Source of the DNA: Reticulitermes speratus | Taxonomy: Eukaryota > Arthropoda > Insecta > Blattodea > Rhinotermitidae | Reading direction: 5' to 3' | Length of the DNA stretch: 64,000 bases | NCBI GenBank assembly: GCA_021186555.1 | Contig: JAJKFL010000014.1 | Location: forward strand, 19,295,533 to 19,359,532 | Program-made: the position numbers and the translations under genes | The notes under the pieces: generated by a model | Seen by the model: the letters and a program-made list of their open reading frames with translations, nothing else | What the model was told of the DNA's origin: nothing | The model's database searches: none | In this document: positions 33,530 through 44,460 of the stretch, piece after piece | How the letters are laid out: every line of letters begins with the position of its first letter | Position numbering within the stretch: the stretch's first letter is position 1

Positions 33530-33880
33530 CTACTGTAATCATTCATTCTGTAGTCTGTCTTACGACAGGTCCGTAGCCTCTTCCAAAGCGAGATCTCCAC
33601 AGGGTGCGATCTAGTGCTTCCTCTTTCAATTTCCAGTATCTTCTCTTTTCCTTAAGGTCATCCAGCAGCTGCTTACGTCTTCTCCCTCGTCTTCCCGTCA
33701 TTTCTATCCTTCCTTCTAACTTTCCTTCAATCACGTGTTTCAGAAGGCAGTTTCTACGCAGGATGTGACCAATCCAGTTAGCCTTTCTTCTTTTTTATTG
33801 TATGTAGGATATTCCTCTCCTCCTTGACTCTGTGTAATACTTCTTCATTTCTTACACGATCGGTGAACGCGAAAGCTCTG
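33530..33880 (-). mobile_element. LINE reverse-transcriptase C-terminus, second LINE family
   Basis: The minus frame 33734-33543 reads IEGKLEGRIEMTGRRGRRRK, QLLDDLKEKRRYWKLKEEAL, and DRTLWRSRFGRGYGPVVRQT, ending at a stop. This is a highly recognisable C-terminal block of an abundant arthropod non-LTR retrotransposon. Upstream, FRAFAFTDRVRNEEVLHRVK then EERNIL (to about 33876) is the preceding block, separated by a frameshift in an A-rich run near 33790. All catalytic parts are missing, so it is a 5'-truncated dead copy. The 3' UTR is only about 10-15 bp, unlike the other LINE family here. Confidence 0.88.
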
Positions 33881-34274
33881 AACTGAATATTTTCTGTGAA
33901 ATAGGTTCATTTGTACAATGTAGGTACGCGTGAGTTCAGTTCATTAGCTTACTTTCCTTCCTAACAGGACTAAAAAGTATACTTATGAGATAATTATGCT
34001 GTATAATGGTAAAGGTCACCCCCATGGCATGTCTATGCAGGCACAGAGAGACAGCGGAAGTATACAGGAGTTCCAATCCATTCGCAAACCGACGTTAGAA
34101 GAGGGTGGGTAATTACGCTATGTAGGTTTCCCAGTTTTAATACCTAAACTATGTGATAAACGTTATCAAATTCGGCGATAACGTTATGCTATTAAAGGCC
34201 AAATCGAAGCTCTGCTGTCTAATTTAATATTTCCATATTCCGTGCAACAGACTGATTATACAGCATTTCATCCA

Positions 34275-34402
34275 ACAATTGCCAAATAAACAATAAACAA
34301 CCATTTGTCACTTTACGATGTGCCTCCTAACGTTTCTACTGACACGTGTAGGAACCACACCGTAAAGTGACAAATGGTTGTTTCTTGTTTATTGTGCAAA
34401 TG
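34275..34402. mobile_element. Near-perfect foldback element, arms of about 59 bp
   Basis: Left arm 34275-34333 and right arm 34344-34402 with a 10-base loop (TTCTACTGAC). The shared core is AAACAACCATTTGTCACTTT then ACG, and its inverse CGTAAAGTGACAAATGGTTG then TTT; outer parts (AATAAACAA) also pair. Mismatches are few. It is a MITE-like or snapback insertion; no clear TSD. Confidence 0.85.
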
Positions 34403-34990
34403 TTAGATTAAGTGTTGTATACTCTACTTTCTAATTTTCTATAATTAGCAACAAAGACTTGTAGAAAGCGAAAATTGTGAGGCTGCAGCAACATTGTCAC
34501 CACTTTCTTAAAGACCCTAAAATCATGACTGCTAGTAGGCCTTGCAAAATTATGCAACTTTGTTCATATGACTTTATGACGCAAATATCAATATGGCGGT
34601 CACCGAAATTTTTCTTTATTTCGCGGTTCGATGGTATTAGTGACAAAATGGATTTATGAATATGAAATTTTGGTATGGAGATAAATCATAAATGTATTTA
34701 CACATTTTTTATGAAACACTATAACGCATACAGAATGTGAGTTTGCGTAAAGGTGTTAATAGTTGAGAAAGATAATGAATAATTATTGTAAATAGGGACC
34801 GATAGATAATGCATTGTGAAAATGATACAGATCATAAGGATTAAGATAAAGGATGTGTACTGTGGAAAATCTGGCCTTCGCAGCCACAGCCCTTGGAAAC
34901 ACGCACTTGAGACGCAGTAAGTAATAATAATAATAATTATTATTATGATTATTATTATTGATTGGAAGGTCTCTCTTAATTAACGTTGTT
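34403..34990. other. Non-coding DNA with (AAT/ATT)n
   Basis: Contains the microsatellite at 34922-34962 (AATAATAAT then ATTATTATT, self-complementary). No coding evidence. Confidence 0.45.
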
Positions 34991-35277
34991 AGATGTAGAT
35001 AGCCGATTCCAGTGGCCGTGCGGTCTAAGGCGTGGGTCTGCAGCCGCTCGCTTACTAGGATTGTGGGTTCGAATCCCACCGGGGGCATGGATGTCTGTCT
35101 CTTGTGAGTGTTGTGTGTTGTCAGGTAGCGGTCTCTGCGACGAGCTGGTCCCTCGTCCAGAGGAGTCCTACCGAGTGCGGTGTGTCTAAAAAATGTGATC
35201 GTGAAGCCTCGAAAAATGAGGCGGCCTAGGCCCCCAAGGGGCTGTCGAGCCATTGGAAAAAAAAAGAGATGTAGATA
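34991..35277 (+). mobile_element. Family C SINE, full length with TSD and poly(A)
   Basis: Body 35002-35266, flanked by AGATGTAGATA at 34991-35001 and 35267-35277 (perfect 11-bp TSD). A box: GTGGCCGTGCGGTCTAAGGC. B box: GTGGGTTCGAATCCCACCGG. The body contains ATGGATGTCTGTCTCTTGTG, GTCTCTGCGACGAGC, GAGTCCTACCGAGTGCGG, GGCGGCCTAGGCCCCCAAGG and GGGGCTGTCGAGCCATTGG, then nine or so A. It is the best preserved family C copy. The 156-codon minus frame over it is an artefact. Confidence 0.95.
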
Positions 35278-35379
35278 TGTTTACTAAGTAAATCAGAACT
35301 CTCAAACAGATTTTACGCTACAGTTGGTCACTGACATTTCATTTGAACCGTGGTTTTAATTTAGCTAGAATATTTGTAA

Positions 35380-35770
35380 TTCATTTTATTGCATTTCATA
35401 CCTTCTTTCTGTTTTTTACCTTTGTCAAGTAATTGAGCAGTATCTGTGTATTTGTGTGTTTTTGCAATCGTATGTTCACTTAGCAACTGGCCCTGCGCTG
35501 CTAAGCCTACACGTCAATACATGAATTGAATAGAACTCTACTATCAACATACGAGTGTTTAGGAAGAAGCTCCCTTAACGAATTTTTCTTCACAAATTAC
35601 AATATTATTAATGCTATTTTTAGATGTGGTTTCTTATTACCCCTTTTCTATGTTTTTTTCTTTTTGTATGCTATTTGTGTATTTTTATTGTGTTCCTGTG
35701 CTCTCTCTGTAATTGGCCTTACGGCTGCTGTGCCAGCACATTTTTAATGAAGAATTGAATTGTTATAATT
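35380..35770 (+). mobile_element. Two related LINE-like 3' tails in tandem (tentative)
   Basis: A T-rich segment ending CAACTGGCCCTGCGCTGCTA, AGCCTACAC, then ATGAATTGAATAG (about 35480-35530) is echoed by GTAATTGGCCTTACGGCTGC, TGTGCCAGCAC, then AAGAATTGAATTG (about 35711-35762). Both are preceded by similar TTTTT/GTGTATTTNTGTGTTTTT stretches. Such GGCC...CTGTGCC...GAATTGAATTG endings are typical of some arthropod LINE 3' UTRs. No coding part precedes them. Confidence 0.4.
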
Positions 35771-37270
35771 ATTATTATTATGTAACAAGTTCTTCACAAA
35801 AATAAAACAGAATGAAATAGCAAAATCAATAATAATACAAGCAGACATTCAGAACGAGAAATTTCAAGCAACAGGAAAGCAGGCTTTATGAGTTCTGCAC
35901 GAAGTTGTTTTGTGTTGAAACAGAAGCATATTGAACTGAGACAGAGCCAAGGAACACGTGAACTCGAGTCACGAATATCCACAGTTGGAGATATCGCCGT
36001 AAACAAGTTAGGTGAAGGACGAGGGAATGTGGGAGGCATACTGTGACGTGATCGCTGGCAATGCTGACGTAGTGCACGGAACAGGACAGTACGAGTGAAT
36101 GAACCTAACGTCACAAGGTCCATTACGGCACCAACGGTCAAGGTTGACCTAAATTATTTATCGAGCGGCACATCTTTTTAAATGCAGTGGCTATGGCATG
36201 TAAACTTCCTGTCCAAAAACAAACCGTTATCATAAAAGCATTTTGGGCCCTCAGCTTGCGATACGAGATGATGGTCTCCACATAGGATGGGTAGATGCGA
36301 AAATGGAATTAAGAGATTGTTTTTCAGCTTGGATTATGGAGCGGGGTAAGGAAATCTTCACTACAAAATTTATCAAAATGAAAAGAAACGTTAAAAAGGG
36401 CCTCTGTTTTGGATGGCTGTACGTTGGAAAAACTGAAAGCAGTAAACAATTTGGACAGCTTAGTGTAGATGGTAGAATAGTATCAGAAGGTAAATAGGGT
36501 GTGAGTTATTTTAAATTAAGAAATAGCTACTGAGGGTGTGAGTGTTTAGAATGGTCCACTGCTAACATGGCAATAAAACTTCTATTTTCTTAAAATACGA
36601 GGGACATCTTCACTAGCTGAATGGCTAATAAATTGTCGGGAAGGACAGAGAATAATTTAGGTGAACAGAGTAACTGAAACCAGGTCATATGCAATACGTT
36701 GACCTATTTCTAAATTAAGTGCACTTAAGTGCAGTTCGAGGTACATGCTCTCATGAGCTACAAATTTGTATCCTATCAAGAATCAATAGGCTACAAGAAA
36801 TAACACTTGAAATCTCTGGAAAGGCCTATCAAAGAGCAGATAATTCTTTCCATGGCGTATTCCCGATTTATTATACCCCAGTAATTAAGAAATACATCTG
36901 AGTCACTTGCAAGCAAAGAAAGGCCATGGAGTACAGTCCAAATATTTTCCGGCAGCTGATGAGCTTTCAAGTAAATACTCAGCGAATTTGTACGACAGTA
37001 GTTGAATGTCAAGTACAGAGACATAAAAATGTTTGGTGCACATCCGAATCTACGTAGTGCTGCGTAAGAAAGGGGGAGGGTCTCTGTCGTGATCAACAAT
37101 AATACTCCACGGACTGGCTGTAGCGTCCAGTAGTTGAAATATTTACATGTGTTTAGAGGAACTGGCTTTTACAACTGATCTATACACGTGCAGGTATCTG
37201 GCGAATCCGAAAATAGATTGTAAGAATAAACTTTTCCATATGGAGCGTCGTTTTCCGCAAAGCTAAATAA
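35771..37270. other. Non-coding DNA
   Basis: A plus frame of 84 codons at 36243-36497 and a minus frame of 115 codons at 35794-36141 are not recognised. No splice or domain support. Confidence 0.4.
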
Positions 37271-37271
37271 T

Positions 37272-37456
37272 TACTGGGGCCACGTAGAAAATTTGGTCAA
37301 TAATAGGTACAGAGTTTCTTTCCCCGGGGTAAAATGGCCGGGGCGTGGCTTTGACCACCCACCTCCATCTAGCGGCGAGGTTAAAGAAAGAGTAGAGCTA
37401 TACTTATACTCCCTATCTGGGCCTTCATGGCCTGTTCTAAGATGAAGTTTACCTTA
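37272..37456 (+). mobile_element. Family A SINE, 5' truncated
   Basis: Only the second half is present: CCCCGGGGTAAAATGGCCGG, GGCGTGGCTTTGACCACCCA, CATCTAGCGGCGAGGTTAAA, GTAGAGCTATACTTATACTC, GGGCCTTCATGGCCTGTTCT and GAAGTTTACCTTAAC. The region 37272-37317 is a more diverged part. The tRNA head is missing and no TSD is evident. Confidence 0.87.
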
Positions 37457-40400
37457 ACTGCGTTTGTGGACCCCTCATTGAATTCTGAACTAGCTGACTG
37501 ATCTTCTCGAAACTTTCTACTCTTGTCACAATATCTTCATAATTTTAAGTTTTCAGGTGAGGTGAACCGTGTAATTTATAACAGAAATTCGAATTTCACT
37601 GTGGTGACAGTAATAATAAACACACAGCTTTTATTGACGAAATTATGGCGTGAATGCAGATCAATTACTTCCCTGATGGCAACGATTTTGAATAACAGTT
37701 GCTATGGATGCTAAATCTGGTACAGAAATTGATCGTAAGAATACCAAAAAACGAGTGTAAAACACTGTTGGCGAGTTACAAACCAGTAGTTGCCAAATGC
37801 GTCCGTTACCCTATTTAAGTCCTTATCTCCGTCTGTCCGCGAGCAACAACCCAAAAGTTTTAAATAAAATTTCACTAAATTTGATGTTGATTGTCCACCA
37901 ATTCCAAATTCTCTTAAAACTGGAAGACAATAACAGTCTTATTCTTGAAGGCGTAGCTGCGTTTTTGTGTGGGTCTCGAGTGTAAATCGCTAAAAATATT
38001 GCAGAAAAATATGCGTCTGCGATTTCTTCTTAAAGTCGTCTACAAACTCTCTTTAAGCGGTTATAGATAAAAATTGATTTGTATGGATTTTCTGAGTAAA
38101 GAAGTCAATCTGGGAAAAGTTGCCTTACTTAAAGGTAACGCAAGTTGAGTGTCTAATTCGTAAATGTAAGCGCCAATTTCTCCACTGTTACAAACAAATA
38201 AACACGGAGTTTAATTAAGTTTAAATTTATTGACACTGTTCTGTGTCCGCCTTTCAGCACTGCAGTAAAAGGATTTTTTTCAAAAGAGAAAAAGGAAATT
38301 AGTTTTTAACGAAATTTTTACAGACTGGCGTTTTGCGCACAGGATAGAAGAAATAAGGCTGGCAGCACCAAGCACGAACAAGCGAGCAATGAAAATATGT
38401 CATTCCGCACTTCAAATTTCACAGTTACTTACTGCTTACAATGCAGATGAAGAGCAAGCAGAAGATGAAAAGAATGGAATGAAGGAAGGCTACAAAATGT
38501 CGAAGATCTCAAGAACATAGGGAGTAAAATAGTTGGAAATGACATCCAGGCTTGGGTAACACAGCAGAAGAGACCATTACGTTACTGCACATATCGCCAG
38601 AAGTTGAACGTAGTCGTGGAATAGGAATTATGCAGGCATCATCAAGCGAGAAATTGCTTTTATTGAAGGGATTATTGACAGTTTAAAAGTCTTCAAGAGA
38701 AAATATTTTATACAAAAAGTAATTTTTGTAAGGATCTGACAGAACACTTGCGTTTACTTAGATCAAATCAAGTGGTTACAAGCAGAAACTTCAAAGCCTG
38801 CTTTCATATTTTAGCCTGTAAATGTATAGTTCTACACATGCCTAAGCATGTTTAGTGTTCTATTTTATTGTCATAAACAATCCTTACTTAAGAATATATT
38901 CTGCTTACTTTAAATATTTTGGATATAACTTCAAATTCTGGCAGCTCGTCACACGGCTATCTGTTGAATCAGAAACAATTCTTAGCGTGTAGTCTGCAGG
39001 TATGTGCAATAGATATCTCCGCATGCTTCAGTTCTTCTTTAGTTTTCGCCACCAAACCGAAAGCCGAAAACCGAAAGCATTTTTGCTGCGGTGCTAGATT
39101 ATCTTACATATTACGAAAATATTACCTAAACAAAAACTGCATAATTTTCTCAGCTTCAATACCATACATCGTTTAATAATCCAAACGTAAACGTCGCTAG
39201 TGCTGCTCCCGTCTCAGAAGTTGGTGCGTCCACAGTATTATTATTATTATTATTATTACCGATTGTAGAGCATTTTAAATGCGACTTCGGGATTTCCTCC
39301 AATGGCATAAGGATTTTATTAAGTTCTGTGTTCCAAACCTGAAATTAGGACAACCAGACACACCACAGTTACCACATAAAACAAACTTCTGCTTTCAGTA
39401 AGGCAAGCAGGCTAATGAAAAGAAAAAATGAGCTTACAAAGGATACTACGTACATCATTCAGCAAACATACGTAGCAGCAAAACAGTCTATAAGAAGAGA
39501 GGCAGCAAATAAATAAATAAATAAATATATTTACTGAAGAAGAGGAAATATCTCAAGCAGTATGGCCCGTCTGCTTTTAACGAACACAGCTGAATACACT
39601 TCGAGCAATTTTGAAGTTCGTTGAAAGAACTGTGTACGTAATTTAACTAATCTTTCCAACAAATATGTCGATTAATAAATAATATTAATGTTCCTAATTT
39701 CATTATTTAATTACTCTTTGTTTCCTTCTGTGTACTTCTTTTCCTTACATTACAATTTTATTTTTGTTTGCTCTTCTACGCTTAATCTCTAACCATTCTT
39801 CCACTTCTTATTTCTACCTTATATGGTTTTATTTAATAACTTGCATTCTAGTTAATTGGGATTATTTGCTTTTATTAATTCTGTTTATTTTCATGGTATT
39901 CCCTTTACGCTTTTATTTGACTTTGTTTTAAATCTTACTTTTTTTGTCAATATGTATTGCCAGTGGAATGTATAATTCGTTAGACAGTACATATAATCAG
40001 TCTGGATAAAACCCATTCTCGTCAACAGAATGAGCTAAGATTCCTGTAATTAGAATCCACTCTATAAAACATCGACTATTTGTTTCGACTCATGAAAATG
40101 CCAATAAAGTATGATGTCTTTAATAGCGGGGTTAGTTCTTTGTAATCAACTTCACATAATTTATAAAGTCAAAAGTTTTAATTGTAAGGGAAAAAGAAAA
40201 CTTGTTGCATTATAATTACAATTTTTGTTGGAAGAGAAAAAGAAGGAACTGAAAAAGAATTCCTTAATGATTTAATCCAATTTATTATGAAAATATGAGC
40301 TACGTAATGTGAATTAAATTTTAATTAGTCTTACTAGACTTTGAAAGACTACATTCTTTGCAACGTAGAAATTGTCACATGAAAGTTTCAAAAGTAACCT

Positions 40401-41147
40401 GCTGATTCAAAGGCACCTGGAAGATAAGAACACCATCACTTTGATACAAGGATTAAAATTCCTTTTGAAACTTTTGGTACACTTCCTTGCACAGTATAAT
40501 GCTTGTAATGAAGTAATGGGTCATCTTGAGATAATCAATGTTCTACGAATTACGAATTAATTTATACTTCGAATTTAGGAAATAAAGAGCATCTAACCGG
40601 AAAAGGATACTTTCGGCTAGGCGTAAATCTGAATACAGAATAGATTTTCTGTACCGGTAAAGTTATACATCTGTAGAAAACACGTATCTAATGTATTCTG
40701 TGTTTCCGACTATGCTTAGTGACGTTTTTGGTGTTCCTTAATCTGTGCAGCAAAGTCCGACAGCGTACCTGACAAAATTTTCCATGAATGCCTCCTTCGA
40801 AACACTGACCTCTTTACGCACGTCGACCGGCAAAGTGCATGTGGAGTTCACTATTCCTTAGGTACATGATTGTATTACAGAATTATAAGGGCAGCAAGCA
40901 GAAGCCACACGAGGAAAAGAATATGTTCGCAATATAGGACATGGCGAAGCACAAAACAGGCAAAATAAGAAGCTTAAACTTGGCGGCAGTAAAGCTTACA
41001 GCCGTTCAAGTGACTGAACTACCGTTATAGAAAGATATAAGTAAGCTACGGCACCATCTGCTGTACGAAAAGTCCTGGGCTGACAAAGGATGTGTATATT
41101 CTGCGTACTCTCCCCTGTAAATAGCTGTTTATATTGAAAATCATATA
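37457..41147. other. Long non-coding stretch
   Basis: Contains (TTA)n at 39237-39258 and (AAAT)n at about 39508-39527. At 37810-37900 there is CTCCGTCTGTCCGCGAGC followed by TTTCACTAAATTTGATGTTG, weakly like the segment at 59.20-59.28 kb. No genes recognised. Confidence 0.4.
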
Positions 41148-41480
41148 TATAGGCAAGGGAAGGTGCACGCGGTGGCGCAGTTGGTTGAGGCACTACACTA
41201 CAAGCCGGAAGGTCGCGGGGTTCGATTCCCGATGGTGTCATTGGAATTTTTCATTGACATAATCCTTTCGGTCGCACTCAGCCTCTAACTGAAATGAGTA
41301 CAAGGAATATTTCCTGGGGTGGGGGGGGGGGGTAAAGGCGGCCAGTGCGTAGGGCTGACAACCTTACCACCTTCATGTGCCGATTGTCTAGAAATCTGGG
41401 AGCCTCAACCTCCTGGAAACCTAAGGGCCTGTCCAGGCCTGTAATGGGATTGCTTTACCTCTTTTTTATAGGCAAGGGAA
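41148..41480 (+). mobile_element. Family B SINE, full length with perfect 14-bp TSD
   Basis: Body 41162-41466; TSD TATAGGCAAGGGAA at 41148-41161 and 41467-41480. A box: CGGTGGCGCAGTTGGTTGAG. B box: CGGGGTTCGATTCCCGATGG. The body follows the family, except for an expanded G12 run (41331-41342) where other copies have five or six G, and a small deletion near 41274 that removes the ...ATGGCCCTGGGGTCG... part. The perfect long TSD indicates a recent insertion. Confidence 0.95.
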
Positions 41481-42910
41481 AACATGTATACAAGTAGATA
41501 TAAAGCCGAAAAAGAAGGTGAGTTCTGACACCTGGCAGACCCGCACTCTAGTCAGAGGGGGCGCCCGACGAATGGCATCTTGGAATTGATGTCTTTAAAA
41601 CTCAAAATGAAATCCCCATATCTCGGGACTCCATATAATTCTTCATTTGAAAAGATGTCTTTAAATGTCCTTGGACTCATTCATTGGTTAACAGATCTAT
41701 ATACAACAGAGGAAATCTTGTCATTGTTCCATTATCTGTATACCACGTTGTTGCTAATACGAGTTGGTGCAAAAATTATGTGTCGAAAGCTTGACTAGGA
41801 AGCAAAGAAGCGGTGTAGCATGGTTGTTAGAAGAAGCGTGGAAACTCGCAGACGGAGAGTTTCTACAAATAACGGAAAAGTGCAGCAATTAGAAGGAAAA
41901 AATTGGAAGCCTTGCCAAGTAAGCATTCAATAGTTTCACTATAATAGACAGCTATACTTGGAACGTCACACATAATACGGAAAGCACCTACTGCAGTCTG
42001 AAAATTGAAGCCTGAGCGGAGGGTATCGCCGTTGGTTCGAGAGGAGAAATACCAGGAAAAGGCCTTTGAAAAGAGACAATAATAATAATAATAATAATAA
42101 AAATTTAATGTAGGAGACTTTATGATTATTTAACTGTTTATGTCAGTCATACACAGAGAAGAAAGTTCATATTAGTGCGTCAGACAGATGGCGTTAGTCG
42201 TCAGACGACCTCGACTTGCACATAACTGCTTCTATAAAAGACTTCATTTTCAATTTTCACTGAGCCTTTTCCACTAGTAACAACAAATAAGAAGTGCCGT
42301 TAAATTCTGTGCATGTGAATAAAATCAAGTTTCATTTTAAGCCAACTTTAAAGTACACATCCTCTCTTCCGCGAAGCCCTTGGTGTCAGTTGTCTTTAAT
42401 TACGGCAGTGTCAGTGTTCGCTGCGGGACTCAAACTTCTCTCATCCAGCTGGTGACAGTGCGCCGGAGATACGGAAAGGATTCTGTTTCCGCAAGCACAG
42501 ATCCGTTTGCTAAGGAACTAAGAGCGTGCAGTGGAGGTGCACGTGAATTATTCAGTTTGCTGCTTTAAAAAGAAAACGTGCAGGGAAGGGGATGAAAGAG
42601 GCACGAGAAGTGATGAAAAGGATCAGAGATGCAAATATCTAGACACAAACAGACGGAAAAGCATGCATGTGAAGTGTAGGTATAATACGTACACATACCC
42701 ACAGAGTTCAAAGGAGGAAGACTACTCTAGTACAGCCAGGACAAGAGGAATTTGATTTTGTAAAAACGTTGTAACATGTAGTTCAGAAATAAGTATATTG
42801 TAAGCAGTAGGATATAGGAGAATAATTGATATTTGATACACAAAGTCTAATATGTGTTTCGTATCTATGCTATATAAGCTAGATAGTTGAAACAGCGTAC
42901 TTAAATACAT
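41481..42910. other. Non-coding DNA
   Basis: (AAT)n at 42078-42101. No coding evidence. Confidence 0.4.
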
Positions 42911-43199
42911 CCTGTATTTTAGACGACTCGCTACGAGCTGGACTGTCCGGGGATCGAATCCCTGTGGGGGCGAGATTTTCAGCACCCGTCCAGACCGGCC
43001 CTGGAGCCTACCCAGCGTCCTATACAGTGGGTACCGGGTAATTCCCGGGGGTAAAGCGGCCGGGGCGTGGAGTTGACCACCCACCCCCTTCTAGCGCCGA
43101 GGTTAAAGAAAGAGTAGAGGTATACCTCTACTCCCCCTCTGGGTCTTCATGGCCTGTTCTAGGGAGAACTTTACCTTTACTTTTACCTGTACTTTAGAC
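42911..43199 (+). mobile_element. Family A SINE, 5' truncated yet flanked by a TSD
   Basis: TSD CCTGTATTTTAGAC (42911-42924) and CCTGTACTTTAGAC (43186-43199), one mismatch in 14. The body starts at GACTCGCTACGAGCTGGAC, so the A-box half of the tRNA head is missing while the B box GGGGATCGAATCCC is present. It continues through CCAGACCGGCCCTGGAGCC, GTGGGTACCGGG, GGGGGTAAAGCGGCCGGGG and CCTTCATGGC type markers (GGTCTTCATGGCCTGTTC here). Confidence 0.94.
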
Positions 43200-43845
43200 A
43201 CTAATACATATTCCGTAGGGAAAACTTGTATGTTGAAGACGGACTTTTAATTGGTTCATTTTACAAAAAAAAAAAACTATGTAAAATCTGCAGTTGTTTA
43301 TTCGTTTACTTTTTAAATGTTTATTTACAAATGTTATTAGTCGTTTAGACTAAACTTCGTCCACAGGTTTGTTCAGGGACCAAAGAAGTTACTCTGAAAA
43401 GCCTACAGAAAAGCAGTAATATTCCGGAGGCGTTTAATTTGGTGTAATAGTTTTACCATGCAGATAAAATTGACGCTTTATAAACTGTTCATTTGAAATT
43501 GCATCGCTGAATAGCCCCAGAAGCCATCTATTGTTTCAGATCGAGGCTAAGTAGGCTCTGCAGTAGGAAAAGCGTCGTTAAACCTGTCTTTCTGATCGAT
43601 ACAACATAAACACTGCAGTTGAAACACAGTCGACAAACAAACGAAGCCAAACTGCAGTTATAATAAGTCCCGCTACATAAATTCTGAATTCTAAAGTGCG
43701 TCATCAAATAACCTAAAGATCAAACACTATAAACAAATTCGGAGTATTCAGATCCCTTCATATAAATATAATTCTTGCATAAAAATTCAGTCACTGTGTA
43801 GATAATTTAAAGCTTAAGCTAAAGTTGTCTTTGTGCTCAACTAAA
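43200..43845. other. Non-coding DNA
   Basis: A11-12 run near 43267. No coding or repeat signature otherwise. Confidence 0.45.
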
Positions 43846-43849
43846 CACC

Positions 43850-44100
43850 ACACCATGGAATATGGGGAATGGAAGTAGAGCTCCACGCATTCGTAACCTC
43901 GGTTCTAAACGGAAGGATATATTCAAGTTCATTTCCCGACGGCCCTGTTTCTCGAGAAGCTGCTCCTAGTGCACCCTCTACAGGAAGTCGCGTGAACCCG
44001 TAGTCAGTCTGCATACTGTGAAGAAGAGAGAGAACCCTGTGCCTGTTAGGAATCGTTCCTAGATTTCCAGGTTGTCTAGTCCGTATTACAATACCTACAT
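43850..44100 (-). mobile_element. Family A2 SINE, diverged
   Basis: On the minus strand: a B-box relic AGGAACGATTCCTAACAGGC with ACAGGGTTCTCTCTCTTC after it, then GACTGACTACGGGTTCACGC, GAGGGTGCACTAGGAGCAGC, TCTCGAGAAACAGGGCC, GAACCGAGGTTACGAATGCG, TGGAGCTCTACTTCCATTCC and CCATGGTGTGG. The 3' part corresponds to the family A module (CCGAGGTTAAAGAAAGAG, TAGAGCTATACCTC). It underlies the C-terminal half of the 128-codon minus frame. Confidence 0.55.
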
Positions 44101-44224
44101 TGATTGAAGTATTCCGGTTTCTCCTTGAAGCTAATACGGTAAAACTTAACCTTTCATTTCTTCTTGTACAGACTAGAGAAACATCATGAGAAGCTAATAC
44201 TGTCCACTGGTCGTCCAGAATTTC

Positions 44225-44460
44225 CAATCCTGTAGGTAACCCCCAAGTCCATCAAATGGAATCGCATCCACACCCCAAAAAATGCATTCCACATTTTCCT
44301 ATCTTTCTTTTTCTCCAAGATGCATCTGAATACTATGCTCTCAATTAAGTCAGACCTCTCAAACTTTAGTTTTCCTTCAGATCTTCTTATCAAAATCTTG
44401 TTTTCCCTCACCTCTGCCCTCGTGCCACACGCCACGTTCATTGATCTGCCCACTTATTGG
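44225..44460 (-). mobile_element. LINE reverse-transcriptase C-terminal remnant
   Basis: The minus frame reads MNVACGTRAEVRENKILIRR then SEGKLKFERSD, a decayed form of the family block seen at 7.6 kb (HVACMEE...[17 protein letters not shown]). At the DNA level, AAGATTTTGATAAGAAGATC and TGAAGGAAAAC line up with AGGATTTTGGTGGGGAGATC and TGAGGGAAGGAG of that copy. The 3' UTR is not seen. It is adjacent to the A2 SINE. Confidence 0.52.

Noticed and set aside
650-35100. tRNA-like sequences as functional tRNA genes
   Set aside because: The A and B boxes are followed by family-specific SINE bodies, and the cloverleaf does not close. They are SINE heads, not tRNAs.
34783-35253. 156-codon minus frame, the longest in the window
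   Set aside because: It runs through a family C SINE and a triplet repeat; its residues (PVGFEPTILVSERLQTHALDR) are the antisense translation of the tRNA-like head.
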